Assembly (NCBI RefSeq): GCF_040436365.1 | Contig: NZ_AP026369.1 | Coordinates: 310,001-374,000, forward strand | DNA from: Hydrogenimonas sp. SS33 | GTDB taxonomy: Bacteria > Campylobacterota > Campylobacteria > Campylobacterales > Hydrogenimonadaceae | Reading direction: 5' to 3' | DNA: 64,000 nucleotides | Translations under genes and position numbers: made by a program | In this document: positions 25,309-34,320 of the stretch, in pieces | Position numbering within the stretch: the first letter of the stretch is position 1 | Layout of the letters: the number at the start of each line of letters is the position of its first letter | Notes under the pieces: generated by a model | The model's database searches: none | The model's input: the letters and a program-made list of their open reading frames with translations, nothing else | Told to the model about the DNA's origin: nothing

Positions 25309-28101
25309 ATGGCCAAAAAAAAGAAAAAATTCATCAAGTACAACCAGACCATCCGCTCCATTTTCGGTGGGGAAGGGTTCGACGAGGGGATCACCCGCGT
25401 CCCCCTGGACAACCTGATCGAGATGGCGATGATCCTGGGGCTCAAAGAGGAGCGCCTGACCCGCAAGGACCTCATCCGCGCTTTCAGGCGCCTCTGGTCC
25501 AACGGCGATACGGCGGATAGGGCCCTCATCACCGAATATCTAAAATCTCTCGACACCACCTTCGCTTCCGAAGAGCGCATCAGCAACGACGAGGAGCGGC
25601 AGCGCAAAATCGAAGAGATTTTAAAGACCCTTCCCCATATGCCGGCGGAAGAGGTAGCGGTGAAGGAGTACTTCGGCGGGGTCAAATTGAAAAAGATCAC
25701 CCCCGCCAGGGTCTCCAGGGTGCTGGAGAAACTGCGCAACGCCAAGAAAAGGAGCCGCCTGGAGGAGAAGTTCGAAGGCTATTTCGACGAAGAGGGGAAC
25801 TTTTTCTTCTTCCACTCCTTCGAAATCGACCTCTTCGGGGAGCGCTTCCACAAAATTCTGCAACTCTCCTGCACCCCTTTCGGCGAAACGGAGATGACCG
25901 ACCTGGACGAGGCGTCGCTGCAAGATCGGATGCAACGGTGTATAGAGGAGGCGATCACAGAGCGCAGAAGGGAGCTGGACGCCTTTTTGCGTCTGGCGGA
26001 GCGTCCCAATCCCTGGCTGGACAGAGAGAGCGTGCTCGAAGCCGTCAGGCAGATGCCGGAGACCACGGTTCCTCCCTTTATCCCCGTTCCCCGGGAGAAG
26101 GTTCGACGCCTCTTTCTTGAACGCTTCGGCGTGACCGACGTAGAGTTTCGCAAGGAGAGTGTCCGCCTTTTCCGCTGGTTCGAAAAGGCGATTTTCGGCC
26201 AGGAAACGTGGCAGGTCCGCTACCGCCTGGCGATGGAGGTGCAGAAGCGGTGGCTTTGGCAGCGGCTCTGGGAGGGGGCAAAGCTGCCGATAGAGGAGGA
26301 TTTCGAAGCCCTGCGCCGGAAAAACGAAGCCCAGTTCGACGGAGAGCTTATGGCCCTGAAGGAGGCGCTGGCACACGAGGCGGAGGGGCTGGGCATCGAA
26401 GAGAAGATGATCGAGGCGACGATCGCCGAGGCACTCATCGAGACGGTGGAGCGGCACGGGATTCTTGAAATCCCCTACAAAACCCTCAAGAACATCAACC
26501 GCCATTTCGCCCGTCAGATCGAGGGGCTGAAACTCAGAAAACAGCGGGAGGAGCTGCTTGCCAGAACGATCCGCGATTTCAAGAACCTCTTTCCGCTGGC
26601 GAGGGAGATGGGTCGCCGGCTCGTTTTCCATGTGGGGCCGACCAACAGCGGGAAGACCTATGCCGCGATGGAGCAGCTCAAAAAGGCCGATACCGGTTAC
26701 TACCTGGCGCCGCTGCGGCTGCTGGCTCTGGAGGGGTATGAAAACCTTGTCGCCTCGGGTATCCCGGCATCGCTGGTGACGGGAGAGGAGCAGCTGGTCG
26801 ACGACGAAGCGGCCCATATCAGTTCCACGATCGAAATGGCTAATTTTCAGGTCGATGTGGAGGTCTGCGTCATCGACGAAGTACAGATGATCGACGACCC
26901 GGACCGGGGGTGGGCCTGGGCCAACGCCATCATCGGGATTCCGGCGCAGACGGTCATCATGACCGGAAGCGAAGATGCGTTGGAGGCGGTGCGGGAGCTG
27001 GCGGAGTGGCTGCAGGAGCCGCTGGAGGTGGTGCGTTTCGAGCGCAAGGCGCCGCTGCTGCTCAAAGATCGCCCCACCTCTTTGAAAAAGCTGGAACCCT
27101 CCACCGCCATCGTCGCCTTTTCCAGGCGGGATGTCCTGGCGCTCAAAGAGCAGCTGGCCGGCCGGTACGATGTTTCCGTCGTCTACGGGAACCTCAGCCC
27201 GGAAGTACGCCGGGAAGAGGCGCGCCGCTTCAGGGAGGGGGAATCCCAGATACTTGTGGCCACAGACGCCATCGCCATGGGGCTGAACCTGCCGATCAAA
27301 ACGATCCTTTTCGCCAGGGACAGCAAGTTCGACGGACAGAGCCGGCGCCTGCTGACGCCGTCTGAAATCCGCCAGATCGCGGGCAGGGCGGGGCGCTACG
27401 GCCTTCACGAAGAGGGGTATGTGGGGGCGTTGAGCCAGCCGGTGCTCCAGACCGTGACGGAACTGATAGACGAACCGCCCGTTGCGATCCACGGCCCCTA
27501 CCGGGTCATGGCCAATTTCGAACATATCGATCTGATCGCCAAGATCATCGAGACCGAAAGCCTCTCCGAGATATTGGGCTTTTTCGTCAAACATATGCGT
27601 TTCGACGGCCCTTTCGTGGCGGCCAATATCGAGAATATGGCGGAGATCGCGAAAATGGTCGACCTCTACAGGCTCGACCTCAAAAGCAAATACCATCTCG
27701 CCTGCGCCCCCCTTAGCCTGGGGTCAGCTTATCTGGAGAGTGTTTTTCATCGCTATCTCATCGCACTGGAGCGGGGCGAACCGATTCCCTTCGCGGTGCC
27801 CGAACCGGGGCAGGTGGCTCAGACCTCGGAGATGCTTTTCGATGCGGAGGAGCAGGTGAAGGAGGTTTCTCTCTACCTCTGGCTCTCCTACCGCTTTCCC
27901 GACCATTTCGTCGATACGGAAAACGCCCTGAAAGCGAGGGAAGTGCTCAACGCCTTCATCGAACGCTCCCTGCGAAAAGGGATCTTCGCCAGAAGTTGCA
28001 AACGGTGCGGCAAACCGCTGCCTCCCAACTTCTCTTTCGGGATCTGTCAGGAGTGTTACCGTGGCGGTCGAAAGATCCGGCGCCATTACCCCAGGCGCTG
28101 A
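25309..28101 (+). CDS. Suv3-like ATP-dependent RNA helicase with C-terminal zinc ribbon
   Basis: 930 residues. The first 400 are Campylobacterota-specific and helical. The helicase core has Walker A GPTNSGKT (443-450), DEVQ box (523-526) in place of DEAD, a TGS motif III, and motif VI QIAGRAGRYG. These wordings (VGPTNSGKT, DEVQM, RDSKFDGQSRR.LT..EI.QIAGRAGR) are those of the mitochondrial Suv3 RNA-degradosome helicase. The last 40 residues form a zinc ribbon, CKRCGKPLPP ... GICQEC. Likely roles are RNA unwinding during decay or ribosome maturation; this is inferred from the family. It overlaps the next gene by 41 bp. Confidence 0.88.
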   Translation: MAKKKKKFIKYNQTIRSIFGGEGFDEGITRVPLDNLIEMAMILGLKEERLTRKDLIRAFRRLWSNGDTADRALITEYLKSLDTTFASEERISNDEERQRKIEEILKTLPHMPAEEVAVKEYFGGVKLKKITPARVSRVLEKLRNAKKRSRLEEKFEGYFDEEGNFFFFHSFEIDLFGERFHKILQLSCTPFGETEMTDLDEASLQDRMQRCIEEAITERRRELDAFLRLAERPNPWLDRESVLEAVRQMPETTVPPFIPVPREKVRRLFLERFGVTDVEFRKESVRLFRWFEKAIFGQETWQVRYRLAMEVQKRWLWQRLWEGAKLPIEEDFEALRRKNEAQFDGELMALKEALAHEAEGLGIEEKMIEATIAEALIETVERHGILEIPYKTLKNINRHFARQIEGLKLRKQREELLARTIRDFKNLFPLAREMGRRLVFHVGPTNSGKTYAAMEQLKKADTGYYLAPLRLLALEGYENLVASGIPASLVTGEEQLVDDEAAHISSTIEMANFQVDVEVCVIDEVQMIDDPDRGWAWANAIIGIPAQTVIMTGSEDALEAVRELAEWLQEPLEVVRFERKAPLLLKDRPTSLKKLEPSTAIVAFSRRDVLALKEQLAGRYDVSVVYGNLSPEVRREEARRFREGESQILVATDAIAMGLNLPIKTILFARDSKFDGQSRRLLTPSEIRQIAGRAGRYGLHEEGYVGALSQPVLQTVTELIDEPPVAIHGPYRVMANFEHIDLIAKIIETESLSEILGFFVKHMRFDGPFVAANIENMAEIAKMVDLYRLDLKSKYHLACAPLSLGSAYLESVFHRYLIALERGEPIPFAVPEPGQVAQTSEMLFDAEEQVKEVSLYLWLSYRFPDHFVDTENALKAREVLNAFIERSLRKGIFARSCKRCGKPLPPNFSFGICQECYRGGRKIRRHYPRR

Positions 28102-28465
28102 CCGGCTCTTTGTCTACGGGACGCTGAAGAGGGGGCATCCCATGCACCGGCTGCTCGCCCCTTTCGCCCGGTATGTGGCGGAGGGTTCCATTTGCGGAAA
28201 ACTCTACGACCTGGGGGCCTATCCGGGTGTCGTGGAGGAGCAGGGGTGCCGGCACCGGGTTTTCGGAGAACTCTACCGCCTCACGGATGCGGCGGAAGCC
28301 TTCCGGGTGCTGGATGCCTATGAGGGGTCGGAATACAGGCGCATCGAACTGCCCGTACGGCTGGAAGGGGGGCGATCGGTGCCGGCCTGGGTTTACCTCT
28401 ACGTAGGGCCCCTGGAGGGGGCGGGATGGCTAAAGAGCGGGGAGTGGAGACCGTTGAGAGAGTGA
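28061..28465 (+). CDS. Gamma-glutamylcyclotransferase-like (YtfP) protein
   Basis: 134 residues from GTG 28061, overlapping the helicase end. [18 protein letters not shown] is the signature of the GGCT/AIG2 fold (YGTL pocket). [13 protein letters not shown], the catalytic-type Glu in [11 protein letters not shown], and AWVYLYVG follow. Family members cyclise gamma-glutamyl groups or act on gamma-glutamylamines; the exact substrate cannot be told. GGAG lies before the start within the helicase gene. Confidence 0.85.
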   Translation: MAVERSGAITPGADRLFVYGTLKRGHPMHRLLAPFARYVAEGSICGKLYDLGAYPGVVEEQGCRHRVFGELYRLTDAAEAFRVLDAYEGSEYRRIELPVRLEGGRSVPAWVYLYVGPLEGAGWLKSGEWRPLRE

Positions 28466-28653
28466 GTGGTCGTTTGTCGTTAGTCGTTAGTCGTTGGAAC
28501 AGGGCTTCGCCCCTTTTTGTCATTGGGCATTGGGCATTGGGCATTGGGCATTGGGCATTGGGCATTGGGCATTGGGCATTGGGCATTGGGCATTGGGCAT
28601 TGGGCATTGGGCATTGGGCATTGGGGGCGTGTTGAGAATGATTTTCGTTTTTA
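28464..28653 (+). repeat. Composite dispersed repeat R1 with 15-unit heptamer array
   Basis: It begins GTGGTCGTTTGTCGTTAGTC (itself three GTCGTTA-type heptamers), followed by the hairpin GGGCTTCGCCC, then CATTGGG repeated exactly 15 times without error (28521-28625), and ends GGCGTGTTGAGAATGATTTT. Copies of the same framework with two or three heptamers are at 31160-31262 and 52930-53016. Heptapeptide reading frames across the array are by-products of the repeat and not genes. Confidence 0.85.
28521..28625 (+). repeat. Tandem array (CATTGGG)15
   Basis: There are 105 bp of perfect 7-bp repeat, units in phase from 28521 to 28625. Perfect identity suggests recent expansion by slippage or copying. 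Not CRISPR: there are no spacers. Confidence 0.95.
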
Positions 28654-28677
28654 TTGCGAGTGTCGCCAACGAGGGTC

Positions 28678-29322
28678 TCATAAAAGCCCGAAATATTTCA
28701 GGGCTTCCTCTTCCGCCTCTTCCAGCTCTTCCGTGTCGATCTCACCCGATGCGATCTTTTTCTCCAGCTCCGCACGGATGAAGTCGAAAGATTGCTTTCT
28801 GGCCGTTTCGATGTCGTCGACGAAGGCGCATCCGGCGAAGTTGTAGGGTTTTTCGGTCTCAATGCAAAGGAGGGTGCCCTCCACCTCCTTTTCGAGCATT
28901 TCGGCCACTTCGCGGCAGTTGATGCCGAATTCGCAACTGTACCAGATATGCTCGTCCAGTTCGCTGTCGGTGAATTCGGCGATGCCTTCGCTGGTATTGT
29001 CCTGGTAGAGGTAGTAGGGTTCATTGGCCTTTATGAGCTCCTCCCAGGCCCGTCCCGCGTAGATGGAGATATGGTCTCCCTCATCCTTCACTTCGTAGCT
29101 TTCTCCCAGGATTTGGGAGAGGGGTGTGGGTTTGACGAGACCCCTGCCTACCAGGGAACGGGGTTTGCCGACGAAGATGTAGGGGCGGGCGGGAAGCTCG
29201 CCGTCGGCTTCCAGAATTTCGCCATCCAGGGTGACGGCGATGGGTTTCTGGGCATTGACGGCATTGAGGAAAGCTTTTTTGTCGACCCGGACGGGATGGT
29301 CGATGAGATTGATCTTATGCAT
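28678..29322 (-). CDS. Conserved hypothetical protein
   Basis: 214 residues. No domain is recognised. The first 90 residues are beta-rich ([39 protein letters not shown]), the middle is acidic ([36 protein letters not shown]), and the C-terminus is an acidic helix ([19 protein letters not shown]). There is no signal or membrane segment. GGAAGTTTTTCC upstream gives a plausible ribosome site. Genes on either side are unrelated (GGCT and PPK2). It looks real by codon use and clean start; function unknown. Confidence 0.65.
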   Translation of the reverse strand: MHKINLIDHPVRVDKKAFLNAVNAQKPIAVTLDGEILEADGELPARPYIFVGKPRSLVGRGLVKPTPLSQILGESYEVKDEGDHISIYAGRAWEELIKANEPYYLYQDNTSEGIAEFTDSELDEHIWYSCEFGINCREVAEMLEKEVEGTLLCIETEKPYNFAGCAFVDDIETARKQSFDFIRAELEKKIASGEIDTEELEEAEEEALKYFGLL

Positions 29323-29394
29323 GGAAAAACTTCCTTTTTTTGCCGCTATGATAGCAGCCTGAGGAAGCCCCTTCCTTGAAAAAGAGGGATTAAT

Positions 29395-30282
29395 TTATCC
29401 GATAAATTTGCCGCTTCTGAGACGCTGGGCTTCCATCAGCTCCAGCTCTCTGGCACCGGAGACGACGATGTTGCTGTCAGGTACATAGTCGAGCATCTCG
29501 TCGCGGCCTTCGTACTCCACCGAATTGAGAATGACCCGCATGACATTCAGGCGCGCCAGATGTTTGTTGTCGGAGCGGATGATGGTCCAGGGGGCGATGG
29601 TGGTGTGGGTGTGTTTGAGCATTTCGTACTTCATGTTGGTAAAGTCGTCCCACCTCTCCTGGGCCTGGAGGTCCACTTCGCTCAGCTTCCACTGGCGGAG
29701 CGGGTCGGTTTTTCGCCGTTCAAAACGGCGGCGCTGCTCCTCTTTGGTGACGCTGAAGTAGAGTTTGATGAGAATGATGCCGTTGCGCACCAAAGTCTTT
29801 TCGAAACTGGGGGTATCTTCGATGAAGGTCTGGTACTCTTCGGGGGTGCAAAAGCCGAAAACCGGCTCCACCATCGCGCGGTTGTACCAGCTGCGGTCGA
29901 AGAGGACGATTTCGCCGCCGTGGGGAAACTGCTCCACATAGCGCTGGAAGTACCACTGGGTCCGCTGCTCCTCGGTGGGTTTGCCCAGGGCCACGACCCG
30001 GTAGTGCTTCTCGTTCATGTAGCGGGTGACCCGGCGGATCGTCCCGCCCTTGCCGGCGGCGTCGCGCCCTTCGAAGAGGATGATCATCTTCATTCTGTTG
30101 ATCTCCAGGTGCTTCTGGAGTTTGATCAGTTCGGCCTGGTAGGGTTTGAGCTCTTCGGCTTCCAGATATTTCCGAATCGCCTTCTTCTTTTTCAAAAGGA
30201 CCGGCAGAGGGTCGGAGTTGGTGCATACCGGCACGTCGTCCAGCGCTCTCAGTTCCTCCACCTGCTCTTTCTCTTTGGCCAC
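29395..30282 (-). CDS. ppk2: Polyphosphate kinase 2
   Basis: 295 residues. IILFEGRDAAGKGGTIRRVTRYMNEK (Walker A), GEIVLFDRSWYNRAMVEPVFGF (Walker B and lid region) and FERRKTDPLRQWKLSEVDLQAQERWDDF are diagnostic of the PPK2 family, single-domain class. The enzyme uses polyphosphate to phosphorylate nucleoside diphosphates (or the reverse). Residues after 230 (TIIRSDNKHLARLNVMRVIL) match the family. It stands alone with an 88-bp divergent gap to the next gene. Confidence 0.93.
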   Translation of the reverse strand: MAKEKEQVEELRALDDVPVCTNSDPLPVLLKKKKAIRKYLEAEELKPYQAELIKLQKHLEINRMKMIILFEGRDAAGKGGTIRRVTRYMNEKHYRVVALGKPTEEQRTQWYFQRYVEQFPHGGEIVLFDRSWYNRAMVEPVFGFCTPEEYQTFIEDTPSFEKTLVRNGIILIKLYFSVTKEEQRRRFERRKTDPLRQWKLSEVDLQAQERWDDFTNMKYEMLKHTHTTIAPWTIIRSDNKHLARLNVMRVILNSVEYEGRDEMLDYVPDSNIVVSGARELELMEAQRLRSGKFIG

Positions 30283-30394
30283 ATCGACTCCTTCTTTTTG
30301 TTAATAGTAAAATGATTGTTCAGGCATTACGCAAAAAGCATAGACTTAATTTATTGTATCATTAGATCGCTTGAAATCTAAGGCATGGAACGAT

Positions 30395-30952
30395 ATGGAT
30401 ACCAACAAAATCAATGAACTGATCGACAGGCTGGAGGAGACCGAAGCCCAACTCTACGAAGAGCTGGGCAAGGGGAGCGAAAAGATCGCCTGCGATTTTA
30501 TGAAAGAGAAGATTCCGCTGTGGAGCTATATCAGGAAGGGGAACAAAAAGTATGCCCTGACGGCCCCCGTCATCTACGGCATGATCGTCCCGGCGCTCTT
30601 CATGGACCTGTGCGTAACGATCTACCAGGCGACATGCTTTCCCGTCTACGGTATTCCCAAAGCCCGGCGCGGCGACTACATCGTTATCGACCGGCACCAC
30701 CTTCCCTATCTGAACGCGCTGCAGAAGCTCAACTGCATCTACTGCGCCTACTTCAACGGCCTGATCGCCTATGTCAGGGAGATCGCCGCCCGTACCGAAC
30801 AGTTTTGGTGTCCCATACGCCATGCCAGGCGGGTCAGGGGTGTGCACCACCGATACTGGCACTTCCTGCGCTACGGCGACGGCGACCACCTGAAAGAGCG
30901 CTGGATGAAACTGAGAGCTGAATTGCAGAAGGAGGCGGAACATGAATCTTGA
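30395..30952 (+). CDS. Conserved hypothetical membrane-associated protein
   Basis: About 185 residues from ATG 30395 (MDTNKINELIDRLEETEAQLYE); an in-frame start at 30371 gives eight more residues without a better ribosome site. After a helical N-terminus there is a hydrophobic segment (KYALTAPVIYGMIVPALFMDLCVTIYQATCF). YIVIDRHHLPYLNALQKLNCIYCAYFNGLIAYVREIAARTEQFWCPIRHA carries conserved Cys and His residues that could bind metal. The C-terminal VRGVHHRYWHFLRYGDGD is basic. Related hypotheticals exist in marine proteobacteria by memory. No function can be assigned. It overlaps the next small gene by 11 bp. Confidence 0.7.
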   Translation: MDTNKINELIDRLEETEAQLYEELGKGSEKIACDFMKEKIPLWSYIRKGNKKYALTAPVIYGMIVPALFMDLCVTIYQATCFPVYGIPKARRGDYIVIDRHHLPYLNALQKLNCIYCAYFNGLIAYVREIAARTEQFWCPIRHARRVRGVHHRYWHFLRYGDGDHLKERWMKLRAELQKEAEHES

Positions 30953-31160
30953 AGCGTGCCTGAAAGCCTATCTGAAAGAGTTGGAAGATGAGGTGATGCG
31001 GATTCTCTCCGATCCGAAAACCGACAAAAAAACCAAAAACCTGGCCATGAAACCCCTGAGCAGCAAAAAGCAGATTGTTTTGAATACGATGGACGCCTTG
31101 AAGATGGTGGACAAAGCCCACGAAGAGGAGATGCGGAAAGCGGACGCCTCCGGCGTTTGA
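30942..31160 (+). CDS. Small hypothetical protein (72 aa)
   Basis: MNLEACLKAYLKELEDEVMRILSD begins an all-helical, charged protein with no membrane segment; GGAGGCGG precedes the ATG. It overlaps the upstream gene by 11 bp, which suggests translational coupling and a shared role. No family is recognised. The dispersed repeat R2 starts immediately at its stop codon. Confidence 0.55.
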   Translation: MNLEACLKAYLKELEDEVMRILSDPKTDKKTKNLAMKPLSSKKQIVLNTMDALKMVDKAHEEEMRKADASGV

Positions 31161-31262
31161 ATTGGTCGTTTGACGTTAGAACGGGGCTTTGCCCCTCTTT
31201 GATTTCAGTTTTTTGTCATTGGTCATTGGTCATTGGGGCGCGTTGAGAATGATTCGCAGTTT
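31160..31262 (+). repeat. Composite dispersed repeat R2
   Basis: The order is the same as R1: TTGGTCGTTTGACGTTAGAA, hairpin GGGGCTTTGCCCC, CTCTTTGATTTCAGTTTTTT, then TCATTGG three times (31216-31236) and GGGGCGCGTTGAGAATGATT. The heptamer here has T in place of the first G of R1. It closely matches R3 at 52930. Confidence 0.8.
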
Positions 31263-31489
31263 AAAATTTCGTAGAATTGACGCAAACCCTTGACAATGCA
31301 TTCAAAATCAGCTTCGCTGATGCTTCTCACTTCTCACTTCTCACTTCTCACTTCTCACTTCTCACTTCTCACTTCTCACTTCTCACTTCTCACTTCTCAC
31401 TTCTCACTTCTCACTTCTCACTTCTCACTTCTCACTTCTCACTTCTCACTTCTCACTTCTCACTTCTCACCGCCGTAAAGCGGCGATTT
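31263..31489. other. Gene-free stretch carrying the CTTCTCA array
   Basis: Apart from the 147-bp heptamer array, this stretch holds no open frame or RNA gene that I can support. With repeat R2 it makes up the 329-bp space between the 72-residue gene and the convergent valS stop. CCGCCGTAAAGCGGCG just before valS is a short hairpin that might help terminate valS transcription. Confidence 0.5.
31323..31469 (+). repeat. Tandem array (CTTCTCA)21
   Basis: 147 bp of perfect 7-bp repeat between the small gene and valS. On the minus strand it reads TGAGAAG. All three frames encode LLTSHFS-type heptapeptides, explaining long spurious open frames here. No spacers and no relation to the CATTGGG unit except length. 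Confidence 0.95.
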
Positions 31490-34120
31490 TTACACATTCG
31501 TCAGCTGCAACAGCTCCGCTTCCACTTTCTCCAGCTTTTTCTTCGCCTCTTCCAGCGCCTTTTTGTTCTCTTCGACGACGTTGGCGGGGGCGTTGGCCAG
31601 GAACTTCTCGTTTTTGAGCATGCCTGCCAGTTTGGTCACCTCTTTGGTCAGTTTGGCCTGCTGTTTTTCGAGGCGCTTGAGAATGGGGGCGAGGTCGATG
31701 CCCTCAAGAGGCAGGTAGACCTCCATATGGTCGCTGACGTCGGTGATGGCGTTTTCGACCTTCTTGTCGACGAATTCGACCCGTTCAGTCTTCGCCAGAA
31801 GTTTGATGAAGGGTTCGGCGGTTTTGGCGTCGATGGGGGTGTCGGGTTTGATATAGGCCACCTCGATCTTTTTGCCGGGCAGGTCCACCGTCGCCTTGGC
31901 GCGGCGGATGGCGACGATGGCTTCGATGATGTGGGCGAAGGTGGTTTCGACCGCTTCGTCGCGCCCTTGGGGAAGGGGGTAGGGGCGAACCATGATCGAT
32001 TCGGCGTTTTCCAGCTCCGTGCCGCTGAGGCGCTGCCAGAGGTATTCGGAGATGAAGGGCATGAAGGGATGCAGAAGTTTCATCGCCTCCTTGAAGATGG
32101 CGCCCAGCTCCGGCACACTCTCCCTGCTCGCTTTGCTCAGTTCGATCCCCCAGTCGCAGAATTCGCCCCAGAGGAAGCGGTAGAGGGTCGTCGCCGCGTC
32201 GTTGAAACGGTACTGGTCGATAAAGCGGCGTGTCTCCTCCACCGCCAGGGCAAAACGGCTTCGCATGTAGCGCCCCAGAGGGGTGGAAATCTGCATGTTC
32301 TGCAGGTCGTCGAAGGTTTCCACGTTGAGCTGGAGGTAGTTGGCGGCATTGTAGAGCTTGTTGGTGAAGTTGCGGCTCTGGTCCAGCTTGTCGTTGCTCA
32401 GTTTGATGTCGCGCCCCTGGACCGCCAGGACCGCCAGCGTAAAGCGCAGGGCGTCTGCACTGTATTTTTCGATGGTATCCAGCGGGTCGATGACATTGCC
32501 GCGGGATTTGCTCATCTTGTTGCCGTGCTCGTCGCGCACCAGGGCGTGGAGGTAGATATCTTTGAAAGGGAGTTCGCCCATGAAGTGCTCGCCCATCATG
32601 ATCATCCGCGCGACCCAGAAGAAGAGGATGTCAAAGCCCGTGATGAGCAGGTCGTTGGGGTAGAAGTTTTTCAGGTCCTCTTCGAACCATTTGACGTTTT
32701 TCAAAGCGTCGCCGTTGCCCCATCCCAGCGTCGAGAAGGGCCAGAGGGCGGAGCTGAACCAGGTGTCGAGGACGTCGGGGTCCTGGTGGAAGTGGGTGGA
32801 GCCGCATTTGGGGCACTTTTCGGGATGCTCCTTTTCGTCCGCCCACTCGTATCCGCAGTCGTCGCAGTAGAAGACGGGGATGCGGTGGCCCCACCAGAGC
32901 TGGCGGCTGATGCACCAGTCGCGCAGGTCGTTCATCCAGGCGTTGTAACTGTTGATCCAGTGGGGCGGGAAGAAGCGCGCTTCGCCGGCGTTGACCTTCT
33001 CGATCGCCTTTTTGGCGATCTCTTTCTTGACGAACCATTGCTTGGAGATGTAGGGCTCCACCACATTGTGGCAGCGGTAGCAGTGGCCCACCTGGTGGCG
33101 GTGGGGTTCGATAGTTTCGATGAACCCCTCCTCATCCAGCCGTGCGACGATCTTCTCTCTCGCATCGAGCCGTTCGTGTCCTTCGAACTCGCCTGCGAAT
33201 TTGTTGAGGATGCCCTTTTCGTCGAAGACGGTGATGAATTCGAGGTTGTGGCGTTTTCCCACTTCGTAGTCGTTGGGGTCGTGGGCGGGGGTCACTTTGA
33301 CCACACCGGTTCCGAACTCCATGTCGACATGTTCGTCGGCGATGACGGGGATCTCCCGGCCGATCAGCGGGAGGCGCACCTTTTTGCCCACCAGGTGTTT
33401 GTAGCGTTCGTCGTCGGGATGGACCATCACCGCCGTGTCGCCGAAGTAGGTTTCGGGGCGGGTTGTGGCGACGACGACGTGGCCCTCTTCGCCGACCAGC
33501 GGATAGCGGATATGGTAGAGTTTTCCTTCGCTCTCTTCATACTCCACTTCGATGTCGCTGAGCGCCCCGTCGTGGGTGCACCAGTTGACCATATAGTTGC
33601 CGCGGACGATGAGCCCCTCGTCATAGAGCTGCACGAAGGCTTTGCGGACGGCGTTTTTGAGCCCTTCGTCCATCGTGAAGCGTTCCCTGCTCCAGGCGGG
33701 GGAGACCCCCAGTTTGCGCATCTGGTGGACGATGGTGCCGCCGCTGTAGGCTTTCCACTCCCAAACGCGTTCGAGGAAGGCTTCCCTACCGATCTGCTCT
33801 TTCGTTTTCCCTTCGGCAAGAAGCTGCTTCTCCACCACGTTCTGGGTGGCGATGCCTGCATGGTCGGTGCCGGGTTGCCAGAGCGTCCGGTAACCGTCCA
33901 TCCGCTTGTAGCGGACCATGATATCCTGCAGCGTGAAGGTCAGCGCATGCCCGATGTGAAGGCTTCCCGTTACATTGGGCGGCGGCATCATGATGCAGAA
34001 ATTTGCCCCCTCTTTCTGAATGGCTTTGTTTCCGTCGATTTCAAAATAGCCCCGCTCTTCCCAGGTTCGGTAAAACGCCTCTTCGAAGGCGTGGGGGTCG
34101 TACCCTTTTTTCTCGCTCAT
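31490..34120 (-). CDS. valS: Valyl-tRNA synthetase
   Basis: 876 residues, usual length for this phylum. The class I signatures are [15 protein letters not shown] (HIGH) and [14 protein letters not shown] (KMSKS). The editing (CP1) domain includes [19 protein letters not shown]. The [23 protein letters not shown] segment is a zinc ribbon in the insertion. The C-terminus ends in the tRNA-binding coiled coil [22 protein letters not shown] ... [15 protein letters not shown]. It reads toward the heptamer array; its upstream region is shared with the divergent helicase gene. Confidence 0.97.
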   Translation of the reverse strand: MSEKKGYDPHAFEEAFYRTWEERGYFEIDGNKAIQKEGANFCIMMPPPNVTGSLHIGHALTFTLQDIMVRYKRMDGYRTLWQPGTDHAGIATQNVVEKQLLAEGKTKEQIGREAFLERVWEWKAYSGGTIVHQMRKLGVSPAWSRERFTMDEGLKNAVRKAFVQLYDEGLIVRGNYMVNWCTHDGALSDIEVEYEESEGKLYHIRYPLVGEEGHVVVATTRPETYFGDTAVMVHPDDERYKHLVGKKVRLPLIGREIPVIADEHVDMEFGTGVVKVTPAHDPNDYEVGKRHNLEFITVFDEKGILNKFAGEFEGHERLDAREKIVARLDEEGFIETIEPHRHQVGHCYRCHNVVEPYISKQWFVKKEIAKKAIEKVNAGEARFFPPHWINSYNAWMNDLRDWCISRQLWWGHRIPVFYCDDCGYEWADEKEHPEKCPKCGSTHFHQDPDVLDTWFSSALWPFSTLGWGNGDALKNVKWFEEDLKNFYPNDLLITGFDILFFWVARMIMMGEHFMGELPFKDIYLHALVRDEHGNKMSKSRGNVIDPLDTIEKYSADALRFTLAVLAVQGRDIKLSNDKLDQSRNFTNKLYNAANYLQLNVETFDDLQNMQISTPLGRYMRSRFALAVEETRRFIDQYRFNDAATTLYRFLWGEFCDWGIELSKASRESVPELGAIFKEAMKLLHPFMPFISEYLWQRLSGTELENAESIMVRPYPLPQGRDEAVETTFAHIIEAIVAIRRAKATVDLPGKKIEVAYIKPDTPIDAKTAEPFIKLLAKTERVEFVDKKVENAITDVSDHMEVYLPLEGIDLAPILKRLEKQQAKLTKEVTKLAGMLKNEKFLANAPANVVEENKKALEEAKKKLEKVEAELLQLTNV

Positions 34121-34182
34121 CGCACTTCCTCTGTCAGCTGTAAAGTTGCGCGATTATAGCCAAAAGGGTATGAAATAAACGT

Positions 34183-34188
34183 TATAAT
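34183..34188 (+). promoter_or_regulatory. -10 box upstream of the UvrD-type helicase gene
   Basis: TATAAT lies 138 bp before the helicase ATG and 23 bp before an AAGGAG ribosome site. It suggests transcription through the intervening heptamer-containing leader. Confidence 0.45.
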
Positions 34189-34205
34189 GCCATCCAATTT
34201 TCAAG

Positions 34206-34314
34206 AAGGAGCGCTTCTTTGCCCCGTATGCTGACCCCAGACCATCGCCAAAAGCTCAACCGACCTTTGAAAACACCACCCACTACCCACTACCCACTAC
34301 CTACTACCCACTAA
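34206..34314 (+). other. Displaced Shine-Dalgarno and 31-codon leader frame before the UvrD-type gene
   Basis: AAGGAG (34206-34211) is seven bases before TTG 34219, which opens a leader reading LPRMLTPDHRQKLNRPLKT and then runs through the CCCACTA array to a TAA at 34312-34314, six bases before the helicase ATG and in the same frame. The helicase ATG itself has no ribosome site. Either the leader is translated and coupled to the helicase, or the original start was near 34219 and the array region is an insertion. Confidence 0.45.
34279..34313 (+). repeat. Tandem array (CCCACTA)5
   Basis: Five 7-bp units; the fourth is CCTACTA. It lies immediately before the UvrD-type gene. Unit length matches the other heptamer arrays but the sequence is different. 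Confidence 0.9.
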
Positions 34315-34320
34315 CCCGCC

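Noticed and set aside
28494-28846. Open frames encoding repeated GIGHWAL peptides
   Set aside because: They arise because a 7-bp repeat reads as a heptapeptide in every frame. No start context or homology.
30325-30345. GGCATTACGCAAAAAGC as another MITE terminus
   Set aside because: Only one end resembles the family termini and no partner end or core is found nearby.
28521-31469. CRISPR array
   Set aside because: The repeats are contiguous 7-mers without spacers, and no cas gene is present.
31277-34159. A 960-codon open frame antisense to valS
   Set aside because: It is the complementary frame of a GC-rich gene extended by the heptamer array; composition and lack of any domain mark it as a shadow. 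Similar long antisense frames over purH, tgt, hslU and the Suv3-like helicase were dismissed for the same reason.
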